Assembly (NCBI RefSeq): GCF_000948975.2
Contig: NZ_CP059735.1
Coordinates: forward strand, 682,001 to 746,000
Direction: 5' to 3'
Origin: Thalassomonas actiniarum
GTDB lineage: Bacteria; Pseudomonadota; Gammaproteobacteria; Enterobacterales; Alteromonadaceae
DNA length: 64,000 nucleotides
Shown piece by piece: positions 47,037-54,771 of this stretch. The notes under the pieces were generated by a model. That model was not told the DNA's origin and did not search any database. It saw only the letters and a list, made by a program, of their open reading frames with translations. The stretch's first letter is position 1, and each line of letters begins with the position of its first letter. The position numbers and the translations under genes were made by a program.

Positions 47037-48227
47037 CTAAACGTTGGCTGCCGGCACCTGATATAAGGTGCTTTTTATTTTTGGCAACTTCCATAAGGCG
47101 TAAATAGGTAAAATCGCCAATATCAACAGCGCCATTTGCTGTGGTGCGTTTAACGGCAATAACTGCAATAACGCCACCAAAACAGCAGCCCCGCTCATCT
47201 GCAGAAAACCCAGCAGTGCCGAAGCCGAACCGGCATTATCACCAAAAGGCGACAGCGCCTGGCCTGAACAGGTACCTGCCAGTAAAGACACTCCGGTCGA
47301 GCAAATCATAATAGGTAACATAAAGGCGGCCGCATGATGCCACTGTTGTAAAGCCAGCATTAAAATTCCGGAAGCCACTAATATGCCCATGCCTAAGCCG
47401 ATGGTGTTTCTGGCACCCAGCTTGGTCAGCACTTTAGGGGCAAAGAAACAGGCAGCAATATTGAGCGCCGCATTGAGGCTGAACCAGAAAACAAAGCTAT
47501 GCTGGCTTTGCTTTAGCTCTACCATCAACCAGGCGGGAGAGCTGCTGACAAAGGCCAGCATGATCGCCATCATCAGCATGACGATTGTGGCATTAAATAA
47601 AAATACCGGGTGTTTGAAGATCGGCATAAAACTTTTCAGGCTGATCAGCTTTTTAGGTTGCACTGTGCTGGCGGGGCGGGTTTCCGATAAGGTAAAGAAC
47701 ATTATAACCCCGGCAACCGCGGCATAAAGCGCCATCACTTCAAAATTGCTGCGCCAGCCAAAGTGCTCGGTCAGTACGCTGCCAAGTATCGGCGCCAGTG
47801 CCGGAATACAGCAAATGGCGCCATTGAGGTAACTGTAGATCACGCCGCTTTGTAGCGGATTATATGTGTCGCGCACACAGGCAAAAGCGGCTACCACTAT
47901 GGCGCAGGCGCCAAAGCCCTGGGCCATGCGGAAAAGCAAAAAGACTTCAAGGCTGGCGGCAAAAACACACAGCAATGAAGACAGGCCGTAAATCACTACC
48001 CCGGTGATGGCAACCGGCCTGCGGCCAAAACGGTCTGCCAAAGGGCCGCTAAGCAGCTGACCAAGGCCCATGGTTAATAGAAATGCGCTGATACTCCACT
48101 GTACTTGCGACATAGGCGCAGCAAAGTCTTGTGCCATTACCGGTAAGGCCGGTAAAAATATATCGATAGCCAGCGGGCTAAAAATCACCATCAGCATAAG
48201 CAGTGGCAGGGAATTGCGTGTTGTCAT
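47037..48227 (-). CDS. Bcr/CflA-family MFS drug exporter
   Basis: This 396-residue major facilitator has twelve predicted helices. The Bcr/CflA signature appears at the start (IDIFLPALPVMAQDF), followed by the motif A region GPLADRFGRRPVAITG and the 'R-x-x-Q-G' antiporter motif C (FRMAQGFGACAIVV). Export of drugs or metabolites by proton antiport is inferred from the family. A LysR gene is divergent, 147 bases away, and is the probable regulator. Confidence 0.88.
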   Translation of the reverse strand: MTTRNSLPLLMLMVIFSPLAIDIFLPALPVMAQDFAAPMSQVQWSISAFLLTMGLGQLLSGPLADRFGRRPVAITGVVIYGLSSLLCVFAASLEVFLLFRMAQGFGACAIVVAAFACVRDTYNPLQSGVIYSYLNGAICCIPALAPILGSVLTEHFGWRSNFEVMALYAAVAGVIMFFTLSETRPASTVQPKKLISLKSFMPIFKHPVFLFNATIVMLMMAIMLAFVSSSPAWLMVELKQSQHSFVFWFSLNAALNIAACFFAPKVLTKLGARNTIGLGMGILVASGILMLALQQWHHAAAFMLPIMICSTGVSLLAGTCSGQALSPFGDNAGSASALLGFLQMSGAAVLVALLQLLPLNAPQQMALLILAILPIYALWKLPKIKSTLYQVPAANV

Positions 48228-48373
48228 TTCTCTCTCCTGGGGTCAACGGGGTCAGTATAGGGGATTAGAGTTATGAGCAGAAATGAATTATCATTGTATC
48301 TATTATTCCTGCTTGGAATGTTTTGAGGTAAGGTGGCAACTGCCGGGTTATCTTGTGGTGTTGAGGGGGTAGG

Positions 48374-49294
48374 ATGAACAAACTGGATTTAAATTTATTG
48401 AAGGTACTGGCGGTGCTGCTGGAAGAGCTGAATGTGACCGCTGCCGCCCAGCGTTTAAATGTTACTCAGTCGGCGGTGAGTAAACACTTGTCCCGGCTCA
48501 GGGATATGTTTGCCGACCCCTTGTTTGAGCGCAGTGCCCAGGGGCTAAAAGCCACCCCCAGGGCGATTGAATTGGCGCCGCAATTGCGCCAGGTGATCCA
48601 GCAGCTGGAACAACTCACCCGGCCGCAGTCCTTTGAGCCGGGGCAAAGCCAGCGCCGCTTTCATATTCATATGCCGGATATGGCCTATTCGCTAACGTTT
48701 CCGTTTTTTATGCCTGACTTGCTGACCCAGGCGCCTAATGTCAGTTTAAAAACCAGTACCTGGAATGAACACAGTATGCAGCAGCTGCTCAGCTGTGAAA
48801 TCGATATGGGCATTGCCTGTCGGGAATGGGACAGCCGCTCGCCGGTGCATATTAAAGATATTCCCACCGAGCTCAGCCATGTTGAGCTGCTTAGGGAAAA
48901 TTCCCTGTGCCTGCTGCGCGAAGATCATCCGGCGTTGCAGCAGGATTGGGATATCGATACCTTTTTAAAATATCGCCATATCCAGGTGACGATCGGCGGT
49001 ATGAATAAGTGGTTGCTTGACGATGTGCTCAGCATTAAAAAGCTCGACCGCGATATTGCCATACATATGCCGGACTTTCACAGCGCCATGAGTTTATGCG
49101 AACAAAGCGATTTGATCTTATGTGCGCCGGGGCGGCATGCCACTAAACTGGCCGCCAGCTTTAAGCTGCGTATTCTGCCTATTCCGGTGGCATTTGATCC
49201 GGGGGCCTACGTGCTGATGTGGCATAAGCATTTCGAGCAGGATCTTGGCCACAAGTGGCTGCGGCAGCTGATCATCAATAATGTCGTTAAGTAG
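48374..49294 (+). CDS. LysR-family transcriptional regulator
   Basis: This 306-residue protein has an N-terminal winged helix-turn-helix (about 5-65, VTAAAQRLNVTQSAVSKHLSRLRD) and a LysR substrate-binding domain (about 95-300) with two lobes. GGGGGTAGG precedes the ATG. It is divergent from the MFS exporter gene, the classical arrangement for a LysR regulator and its target. The inducer is unknown. Confidence 0.9.
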   Translation: MNKLDLNLLKVLAVLLEELNVTAAAQRLNVTQSAVSKHLSRLRDMFADPLFERSAQGLKATPRAIELAPQLRQVIQQLEQLTRPQSFEPGQSQRRFHIHMPDMAYSLTFPFFMPDLLTQAPNVSLKTSTWNEHSMQQLLSCEIDMGIACREWDSRSPVHIKDIPTELSHVELLRENSLCLLREDHPALQQDWDIDTFLKYRHIQVTIGGMNKWLLDDVLSIKKLDRDIAIHMPDFHSAMSLCEQSDLILCAPGRHATKLAASFKLRILPIPVAFDPGAYVLMWHKHFEQDLGHKWLRQLIINNVVK

Positions 49295-49312
49295 CGGATA
49301 AGGACTGTATTG

Positions 49313-50803
49313 TCAGTTTTTCGCGGTATATTTCGCCTGATAGGCCTTTAAATCCTGTTTGATACCGGGGGCGAGCAGGTAAAGGCCGATGATGTTGGCT
49401 ATGGCCATGGAAAAGAACATAGAATCGGAAATGGCGATCACCGCATCCAGGCTCACCGAAGCGCCGATGGCGGTACACAGGCAAAAGATCAGTTTATAGC
49501 ACAGGTCTAAAATTTTAGAGTCACCCACCAGGTAACCCCAGGCAATAGAGCCGTAATAGGCCCAGGAAATCATGGTGGAGATGGCAAACATCAATACCGC
49601 CACGCTGAGTACATAAGGGAACCACCAGATCACGCTGGCAAAGGCGCTTGAGGTCAGGGCAACGCCGTCCAGGCCGTCTGTGCTCTGGTAAACGCCGGTG
49701 ATGACGATCACCAGGGCGGTGATGGTGCAAATGACGATAGTATCGATAAAAGGCTCGAGCAGGGCGACATAACCTTCGCGGATAGGCTCTTTGGTGGAGG
49801 CGGTGGCATGGGCGATAGAGGCCGCACCCACCCCGGCTTCACTGGAGAAAGTCGAGCGTTTAAAGCCCTGGATCATCACACCGATAATGCCGCCGGCGAC
49901 ACCCTCGGGATTAAAGGCGCCGTTGATGATCAGGCCAAAAGCACGGGGAATTTCACTGTAATGATAGATAAGAATAAACACGGCGGCAGACAAATAAAGT
50001 CCCGCCATCAGCGGCACCACTTTGGAGGTTACTTTGGCGATACTTTTAATGCCGCCTATGATCACGACACCGATAATCACCGCCAATATCGCGCCGAATA
50101 ACCAGCCTTTGTCACTCCAGAAACCGGTATTGCCCAAGGCGACCACAAACTGCTGATAGGCCTGGTTTGACTGCAGCATATTGCTGCCGCACAGGGAAGC
50201 AACCACGCAGCATACCGCGAAAAAACTCGCCAGTATTTTACCCTGGGTTTTAAAGCCCAGCTCCGCCAGGCCGGTTTTTAGATAATACATGGGGCCGCCG
50301 TGTACCTCGCCTTTGGCGGTGATCACCCGGTATTTTACCCCCAGGCTGCATTCGAGGAACTTGGTCGACATGCCCATAAAGCCGGCGATGATCATCCAGA
50401 AGGTGGCACCCGGGCCGCCGATGGACACGGCAATGGCCACCCCGGCAATATTGCCCAAACCTACGGTGCCTGAAAGGGCGGTGGCTAAGGCCTGAAAATG
50501 GCTGACTTCACCGGGATCTCTTGGATCGGAATAATCGCCTTTGATCACCTTGCATGAGTGTTTAAAGCCGCGAATATTGATGAAACCAAAATAGCCGGTA
50601 AAAGCCACGGCGGCGGCGATCAGCCAGAGCACGATTAACGGGAATTGCGTGCCGGCGATGTCTACGCTGTAAAAAATAATGCCGGTAAAAAGCGCCGCCA
50701 CCGGACGCAGTAGCTGGTCTATCTGCTGGTCGATGGACAAGTCTGCCGCACGGGCCTGCATGCCCGGCAGTAGCAATAAAATCGTTGAGAGTAGTTTTTT
50801 CAT
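49313..50803 (-). CDS. Sodium:alanine (AGCS) symporter
   Basis: This 496-residue protein of the alanine/glycine:cation symporter family has about ten to eleven helices. The signature block TVGLGNIAGVAIAVSIGGPGATFWMIIAGFMGMSTKFLE (shortened here to its core GPGATFWM) is intact, and 'SSEAGVGAASIAHATA' is present. Alanine or glycine uptake with sodium is inferred; alteromonads often carry many paralogues. An Lrp-family gene is divergent, about 190 bases away. Confidence 0.92.
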   Translation of the reverse strand: MKKLLSTILLLLPGMQARAADLSIDQQIDQLLRPVAALFTGIIFYSVDIAGTQFPLIVLWLIAAAVAFTGYFGFINIRGFKHSCKVIKGDYSDPRDPGEVSHFQALATALSGTVGLGNIAGVAIAVSIGGPGATFWMIIAGFMGMSTKFLECSLGVKYRVITAKGEVHGGPMYYLKTGLAELGFKTQGKILASFFAVCCVVASLCGSNMLQSNQAYQQFVVALGNTGFWSDKGWLFGAILAVIIGVVIIGGIKSIAKVTSKVVPLMAGLYLSAAVFILIYHYSEIPRAFGLIINGAFNPEGVAGGIIGVMIQGFKRSTFSSEAGVGAASIAHATASTKEPIREGYVALLEPFIDTIVICTITALVIVITGVYQSTDGLDGVALTSSAFASVIWWFPYVLSVAVLMFAISTMISWAYYGSIAWGYLVGDSKILDLCYKLIFCLCTAIGASVSLDAVIAISDSMFFSMAIANIIGLYLLAPGIKQDLKAYQAKYTAKN

Positions 50804-50996
50804 CTTATTATCCCGGTAACTAGCTGGCCTGATTGCAGTGTCAGCTTATTTGCCATCAGCCGTTACTGTTTTTAGTGAGTGCTTATTTACTCTTTTCGTT
50901 AAATCTCATTGTGCCACAGACTTGTGCTATTAATTAGCCTGATATTTGATTAATATTGCTAATATAGTAAGCAATTTGTATAGCTTGGGTAGCATA

Positions 50997-51449
50997 ATGA
51001 GTGATTTGGACAATATCGATCGGCAGTTAATCAGCCTGCTAAGGGCGGATGCCAGGACCTCGGTTTCCCAACTGGCGAAAACCATTGATGTCTCCCGTGC
51101 CACGGTGCAAAACCGTATTAACCGCCTGGAAAAAAGGGGAGTGATCACCGGATATACCGCCCTGGTTTCGCCGGGAACCAACGAACAGGTCTCTTTGATC
51201 CGCGCCTTGATGAATATTGAACTTAAAGGCACTTCCACTAAAAATATCAAACAGGCACTCATGGCTGAGCCGAGTGTGTGTGCCATTCATACTACTAACG
51301 GCCGCTGGGATATGATTGCCGAATTGCAAACCAGATCACTGGAAGAATTTGACCAGGTGCTGGGGCGGATACGTAATATCAATGAAGTTTCTGCTTCGGA
51401 AACCAGCATTTTATTGTCGAGTCACAGGATCAGTTCGCAGGAGTTGTAG
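50997..51449 (+). CDS. Lrp/AsnC-family transcriptional regulator
   Basis: This encodes 150 residues from the ATG at 50997. The N-terminal HTH (SVSQLAKTIDVSRATVQNRINRLEKRGVI, about 20-50) is followed by a RAM ligand-binding domain (about 65-145). Lrp-type proteins respond to amino acids. Its position between a divergent AGCS symporter and a downstream citrulline hydrolase suggests control of amino-acid uptake and breakdown by one of their substrates. Confidence 0.88.
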   Translation: MSDLDNIDRQLISLLRADARTSVSQLAKTIDVSRATVQNRINRLEKRGVITGYTALVSPGTNEQVSLIRALMNIELKGTSTKNIKQALMAEPSVCAIHTTNGRWDMIAELQTRSLEEFDQVLGRIRNINEVSASETSILLSSHRISSQEL

Positions 51450-51639
51450 AGGATCAGTAGCGCCCTGGTGACAGATCAAAGTAAGTTATTAGCAGAGTGT
51501 TATTCTGTGTGCTCACTTTGCTAACTTTTTAAGCAATTTAATCTAATTCTTGCACTAAATTTTAGTTTTCTTTTTCTTCATAATTTCCCCAGATAGATAT
51601 TTTCCAGAAATTACTCATTAGCTCCAGGAGTCAGCCAAG

Positions 51640-52581
51640 ATGAAAAATTACCATCAGGCACCGGCCGCCGTGGTCATGATCCGTCCCCATCATTTTTGTC
51701 CTAATCCACAAACAGCGGCAGATAATGCCTTTCAAAAAAGGCACCAAGCCCCCGTCGATGGCGATATTAAAAGCAAAGCCCTGGCGCAGGTGGATACCGC
51801 CGCAGAAATCCTGGCCCGGCACGGGGTTAAGGTGATTTTATTTGATGATGAAACCAGAACCACGCCGGATTCCGTGTTTCCCAATAACTGGTTCAGTACT
51901 CATGAAAACGGGGCTGTGGGCATTTATCCCATGTATTGTGAAAACCGTCGTCGGGAAAGGAGGGAGGATATTCTGGCCCAGCTTGGCAGGGAATACCGGG
52001 TCAGACAAACCTTTGATTATGCCCGCTTTGAAAGTCAGGGACTTTTTCTGGAAGGCACGGGAGCCATGGTACTGGATCATATAAACCGTATTGCCTATGC
52101 GGTGAAGTCGAAACGCATGAGTGACTGGTTGCTTAATCACTTTTGCCGGGATTTTAACTATCAGGCAGTGGCTTTTCATGCCAGCGATGAAAACAATGTA
52201 GATGTCTATCACACCAATGTTTTGATGTGTATCGGCACCGGCTTTGTCATGATTGGCTCTGAGCTGATTAAAGACGGGGGTGAACGCCGTCGGGTGATGC
52301 AGAATCTGCAACTGGGGGGCAGGGAGGTGATAGAGCTTACTTTGGCTCAGATCAGGCAATTTGCCGGTAATGCCCTGGAGCTGGCGACAGCGCAGGGTAA
52401 TATCCTGGCGATATCGCAAACGGCCTTTAATTCTCTAAACCCGGAGCAAATAAGTAGGATTGAAAAATACGTAAGAATTGTGCCGCTGGATGTCTCCACC
52501 ATAGAGCTGGCGGGCGGTTCTATCCGTTGTATGCTGGCGGGTATACATTTACCGCGAAAAAGTGAATCCCTGGCTGGGTAG
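51640..52581 (+). CDS. ctlX: Citrulline hydrolase / amidinotransferase-like CtlX
   Basis: This 313-residue protein is of the guanidino-group-modifying (pentein) superfamily and matches CtlX-type proteins (citrulline utilization). The family start with 'V-V-M-I-R-P-x-x-F' is present, then PDSVFPNNWFSTH, FLEGTGAMVLDH (catalytic Glu), VDVYHTNVLMCIG (catalytic His) and a C-terminal GGSIRCM with the nucleophilic cysteine. It should cleave or transfer a ureido or guanidino group, likely on citrulline or arginine. CtlX is often beside an Lrp regulator, as here. A repeat array follows. Confidence 0.85.
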   Translation: MKNYHQAPAAVVMIRPHHFCPNPQTAADNAFQKRHQAPVDGDIKSKALAQVDTAAEILARHGVKVILFDDETRTTPDSVFPNNWFSTHENGAVGIYPMYCENRRRERREDILAQLGREYRVRQTFDYARFESQGLFLEGTGAMVLDHINRIAYAVKSKRMSDWLLNHFCRDFNYQAVAFHASDENNVDVYHTNVLMCIGTGFVMIGSELIKDGGERRRVMQNLQLGGREVIELTLAQIRQFAGNALELATAQGNILAISQTAFNSLNPEQISRIEKYVRIVPLDVSTIELAGGSIRCMLAGIHLPRKSESLAG

Positions 52582-52591
52582 AGCTGAAGTA

Positions 52592-52884
52592 TTACCTCTT
52601 CATCCATGAAGCCGCTTCATTGCTTGCAGGGATGCAAGTACTTAGTTTACGCCGGGAGCCGGTAAAACTGACCATACATCCTGTATATAAGCTCCTCTTC
52701 GTCCATGAAGCCGCTCCATACCATACATCCTGTATGTAAGCTCCTCTTCGTCCATGAAGTCGCTTCATTGCTTGCAGGGATGCAAGTACTTAGTTTACGC
52801 CGGGAGCCGGTAAACTGACCATACATCCTGTATGTAAGCTCCTCTTCGTCCATGAAGCCGCTCCATACCATACATCCTGTATGT
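52592..52884. repeat. Two tandem copies of a 147-bp composite hairpin repeat
   Basis: Three short modules recur in the order A-B-C-A-C, twice. A is CTTC[AG]TCCATGAAG, B is CTTGCAGGGATGCAAG plus a CCGGGAGCCGG arm, and C is CATACATCCTGTATG. Matching modules are spaced 147-148 bases apart (for example B at 52623 and 52771, C at 52672 and 52819). Every module is palindromic around GGATG or CATCC. The minus-strand reading frame across it is a by-product of the repeat. Confidence 0.88.
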
Positions 52885-52914
52885 AAAAAAGGCATCCCGG
52901 GAGGGATGCCTTTT
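52885..52914. terminator. Bidirectional terminator between ctlX and the PEP-CTERM gene
   Basis: GGCATCCC (52891-52898) and GGGATGCC (52903-52910) form a perfect stem with a GGGA loop. The plus strand ends TTTT and the minus strand TTTTTT, so it serves both sides. The stem also carries the GGATG core seen in the adjacent repeats. Confidence 0.88.
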
Positions 52915-52957
52915 CAGTGGGGGCTTATCAATTGATTACTTATCTAAGTATAAGCTT

Positions 52958-53728
52958 TTATTTTTTAAAGCGGCGGGCACCGATACCCATCAGGCTTAAG
53001 GCAAAAATGGCTAAAGTAGAAGGCTCAGGTACGGTACCGCAATTTTCGGTACAGGTATCTTCTTCGAAACCGCTGTATCTTACGGTTGCCTGAGACATGT
53101 TATAAAAGCCGAAGCTGCCGGCCTGGTTGTTCAAACCTGAAATGCTGAAAATTTGCTCGTTGACGAAGTCGCCGCCGTTGATGCCGATATTGATTTCGGT
53201 ATCGGTATAACCCAAAGTGAATTCGTAAACGGTATTATCTGCCCAGCCGCGGTCACTGCCGTAATCTGTATCTAAAACGGTAATGCCTGTGCCGTTATGG
53301 CCCCATAAACCGTTTAATGAAGTAACATCGGCGCCGGCAGAAATTTTAGATAAGGTAAAACCTTCATAACCTACCTGACCGTTCACCGTTTGTGTACCCT
53401 GTTTCCAGTCAAACAGGTAGAAGTCGTCCAGACCGTTGTAGCCGAAAACAAAACCGACAAAATCATCGTCACTGGAGGTTTCTACACCAAAAGAACCGGT
53501 AAACTCTTTATTGATAAAAGATTCCGGACTGACAAAAAAGGTAGGGTTGCCGTTGATAGACTGCACAACCGAAGAGCCGTCAGGAGCAACTGTCCAGTTA
53601 CCGTTACCGGCATTGCCCTGCTGTGACCAGGAATTTAAGTCGATAGCGCCTGCATAGGCTTGACTCGCTAAAGTGCTGGCAGAAAGGATTAGGCCGGCTA
53701 CAGCAGTTTTTAAGAAGTTAGATTTCAT
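52958..53728 (-). CDS. PEP-CTERM protein with thrombospondin-C-type domain
   Basis: This encodes 256 residues from the ATG at 53728, which follows AAAGGAATATCAC and begins a signal peptide ending ASQAYA. The body resembles the thrombospondin C-terminal/legume-lectin jelly roll: DDDFVGFVFGYNGLDDFYLFDWKQG. The C-terminus is a canonical PEP-CTERM sorting tag: VPEPSTLAIF, a hydrophobic helix, then a short basic end (GARRFKK). Such proteins are processed by exosortase EpsH/XrtA and appear in exopolysaccharide-related biofilm matrices. The exosortase itself is not in this window. Confidence 0.85.
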   Translation of the reverse strand: MKSNFLKTAVAGLILSASTLASQAYAGAIDLNSWSQQGNAGNGNWTVAPDGSSVVQSINGNPTFFVSPESFINKEFTGSFGVETSSDDDFVGFVFGYNGLDDFYLFDWKQGTQTVNGQVGYEGFTLSKISAGADVTSLNGLWGHNGTGITVLDTDYGSDRGWADNTVYEFTLGYTDTEINIGINGGDFVNEQIFSISGLNNQAGSFGFYNMSQATVRYSGFEEDTCTENCGTVPEPSTLAIFALSLMGIGARRFKK

Positions 53729-53806
53729 GTGATATTCCTTTATGTCTTTTGTTATTGGTGTCGTGCCTGACAGCTCACTAAGCAACTTGATTACTGAACT
53801 CCGTTT

Positions 53807-53823
53807 AGCGATTCCTGTGCCAA
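53807..53823 (-). promoter_or_regulatory. Sigma-54-like -24/-12 promoter for the PEP-CTERM gene
   Basis: On the minus strand TTGGCACAGGAATCGCT matches the RpoN consensus YTGGCACRN4TTGCW except for one base (C for the first T of TTGC), with exact -24/-12 spacing. It lies about 80 bases before the start codon. Sigma-54 control of PEP-CTERM genes together with PrsK/PrsR regulators is known from the literature. Confidence 0.6.
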
Positions 53824-54173
53824 CATGTAAAAACTCAACAAAATCATGCTGTTACTCGTTTTGTGTTTGTAGGGGATTAAATTAATGTAAAGATATTTGA
53901 CAATGTGTTAATCGTGTACTAATGAGGTGAATAGTCGGTAAAGTTTATGCATTGCCTTGATGTTTTGGGCTGGTTATTTTTCCGTATTCATTTGGCGGCT
54001 TAGTGCTGTTTGGTTACCGGGAGGGTGAGTAAAGCAAGATATCGCCGTTTCCCTCTAAAAGTAAGTGCTGGGTGTGGGCGGGTTTAAAGCTGGTTTACCT
54101 TGTTTATTAGAACAGCCCTGTAAATCACCATGAATATGCCTCCTGCATTAATGGTATACATTACGTCCGTGTA
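53824..54173. other. Intergenic region between metJ terminator and PEP-CTERM promoter
   Basis: No gene or known element is recognised. It is AT-rich near the PEP-CTERM side, where an upstream activator binding region for a sigma-54 promoter could lie, and moderately GC-rich between about 53990 and 54110. Confidence 0.3.
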
Positions 54174-54197
54174 AATAAAAAGGCGCAAAATGCGCCC
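54174..54197 (-). terminator. Terminator of metJ
   Basis: On the minus strand GGCGC-ATTTT-GCGCC is followed by TTTTTATTT, a compact rho-independent terminator 75 bases after the metJ stop. Confidence 0.8.
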
Positions 54198-54273
54198 TTA
54201 ACTTATTGTATTAATATCTGTCAGCTATCTGCCTGCTAAATTATTAGCTCAAGGGCAGCTATGGTATGGAATA

Positions 54274-54603
54274 TTATTCTTCTTCTGTTTCGTAAATACT
54301 GAAATCAGTTATACCTTTTGCTTCAAGTGCTTTTCTTACGCTTGCCGGTAATTTCTCATTATTATCCTTGGCTAAGTCTGCATCGTCCGGTAACGGTTGT
54401 CCGGTAAAGGCATGCAAAAAAGCTTCGCATAATAGTTCACTATTAGTCGCATGACGTAAGTTGTTGACTTGTCTACGGGTTCTTTCATCCGTTAATACTT
54501 TTAAAACACGCAAAGGGATAGAAACAGTGATTTTTTTCACCTGCTCGCTTTTTTTCCCATGCTCGGCGTATGGATTAATGTATTCGGCATTCCACTCTGC
54601 CAT
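54274..54603 (-). CDS. metJ: Methionine repressor MetJ
   Basis: MetJ is a ribbon-helix-helix repressor that binds met boxes with S-adenosylmethionine as co-repressor. The 109-residue sequence is nearly the family consensus: [21 protein letters not shown], then [40 protein letters not shown], which is the beta-ribbon plus dimer helices (long identical runs with E. coli MetJ). The C-terminal 25 residues diverge. It is divergent from metB across a 168-base region with two groups of met boxes, so it probably represses itself and metBLF. Confidence 0.97.
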   Translation of the reverse strand: MAEWNAEYINPYAEHGKKSEQVKKITVSIPLRVLKVLTDERTRRQVNNLRHATNSELLCEAFLHAFTGQPLPDDADLAKDNNEKLPASVRKALEAKGITDFSIYETEEE

Positions 54604-54678
54604 CGACTTACCTCATATTCTAAATTTCCCAGGGTAAATTGTACTGGTTGTGGGCTGTGAGTCAACATCCGAATGTGT

Positions 54679-54694
54679 AGAGGTTTAGATGGCT
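54679..54694. promoter_or_regulatory. Pair of met boxes near metJ
   Basis: Two adjacent 8-mers, AGAGGTTT and AGATGGCT, each match 6 of 8 positions of the MetJ consensus AGACGTCT. They are 76 bases before metJ and out of 8-base phase with the second group, so they form a separate operator, likely for autoregulation. Confidence 0.5.
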
Positions 54695-54719
54695 AAAAAG
54701 ATCTTGACCCCAACAATCT

Positions 54720-54751
54720 AAACGTTTAGAGTTTTAGACGTCCAAACATCC
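54720..54751. promoter_or_regulatory. Four tandem met boxes upstream of metB
   Basis: Consecutive 8-mers AAACGTTT, AGAGTTTT, AGACGTCC and AAACATCC match the MetJ consensus AGACGTCT at 6, 5, 7 and 5 of 8 positions. MetJ binds such arrays cooperatively. The array ends 20 bases before the metB start, overlapping the expected promoter. Confidence 0.75.
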
Positions 54752-54771
54752 AAATGTAAATCGAGAGTGAA

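Noticed and set aside
50804-50996. Glycine riboswitch ahead of the AGCS symporter gene
   Set aside because: The leader shows none of the conserved glycine aptamer core sequences and has an Lrp gene opposite, so Lrp control is more likely.
52592-52884. GGA-in-loop hairpins as a CsrA-titrating small RNA
   Set aside because: CsrA sponge RNAs need the GGA loops on one strand. Here modules A and C carry GGA on the minus strand and B on the plus strand, so one transcript would not present them all.
52647-52895. 82-codon minus-strand ORF across the composite repeat
   Set aside because: It translates the repeat itself (duplicated peptide blocks), has no ribosome binding site, and begins in the terminator arm.
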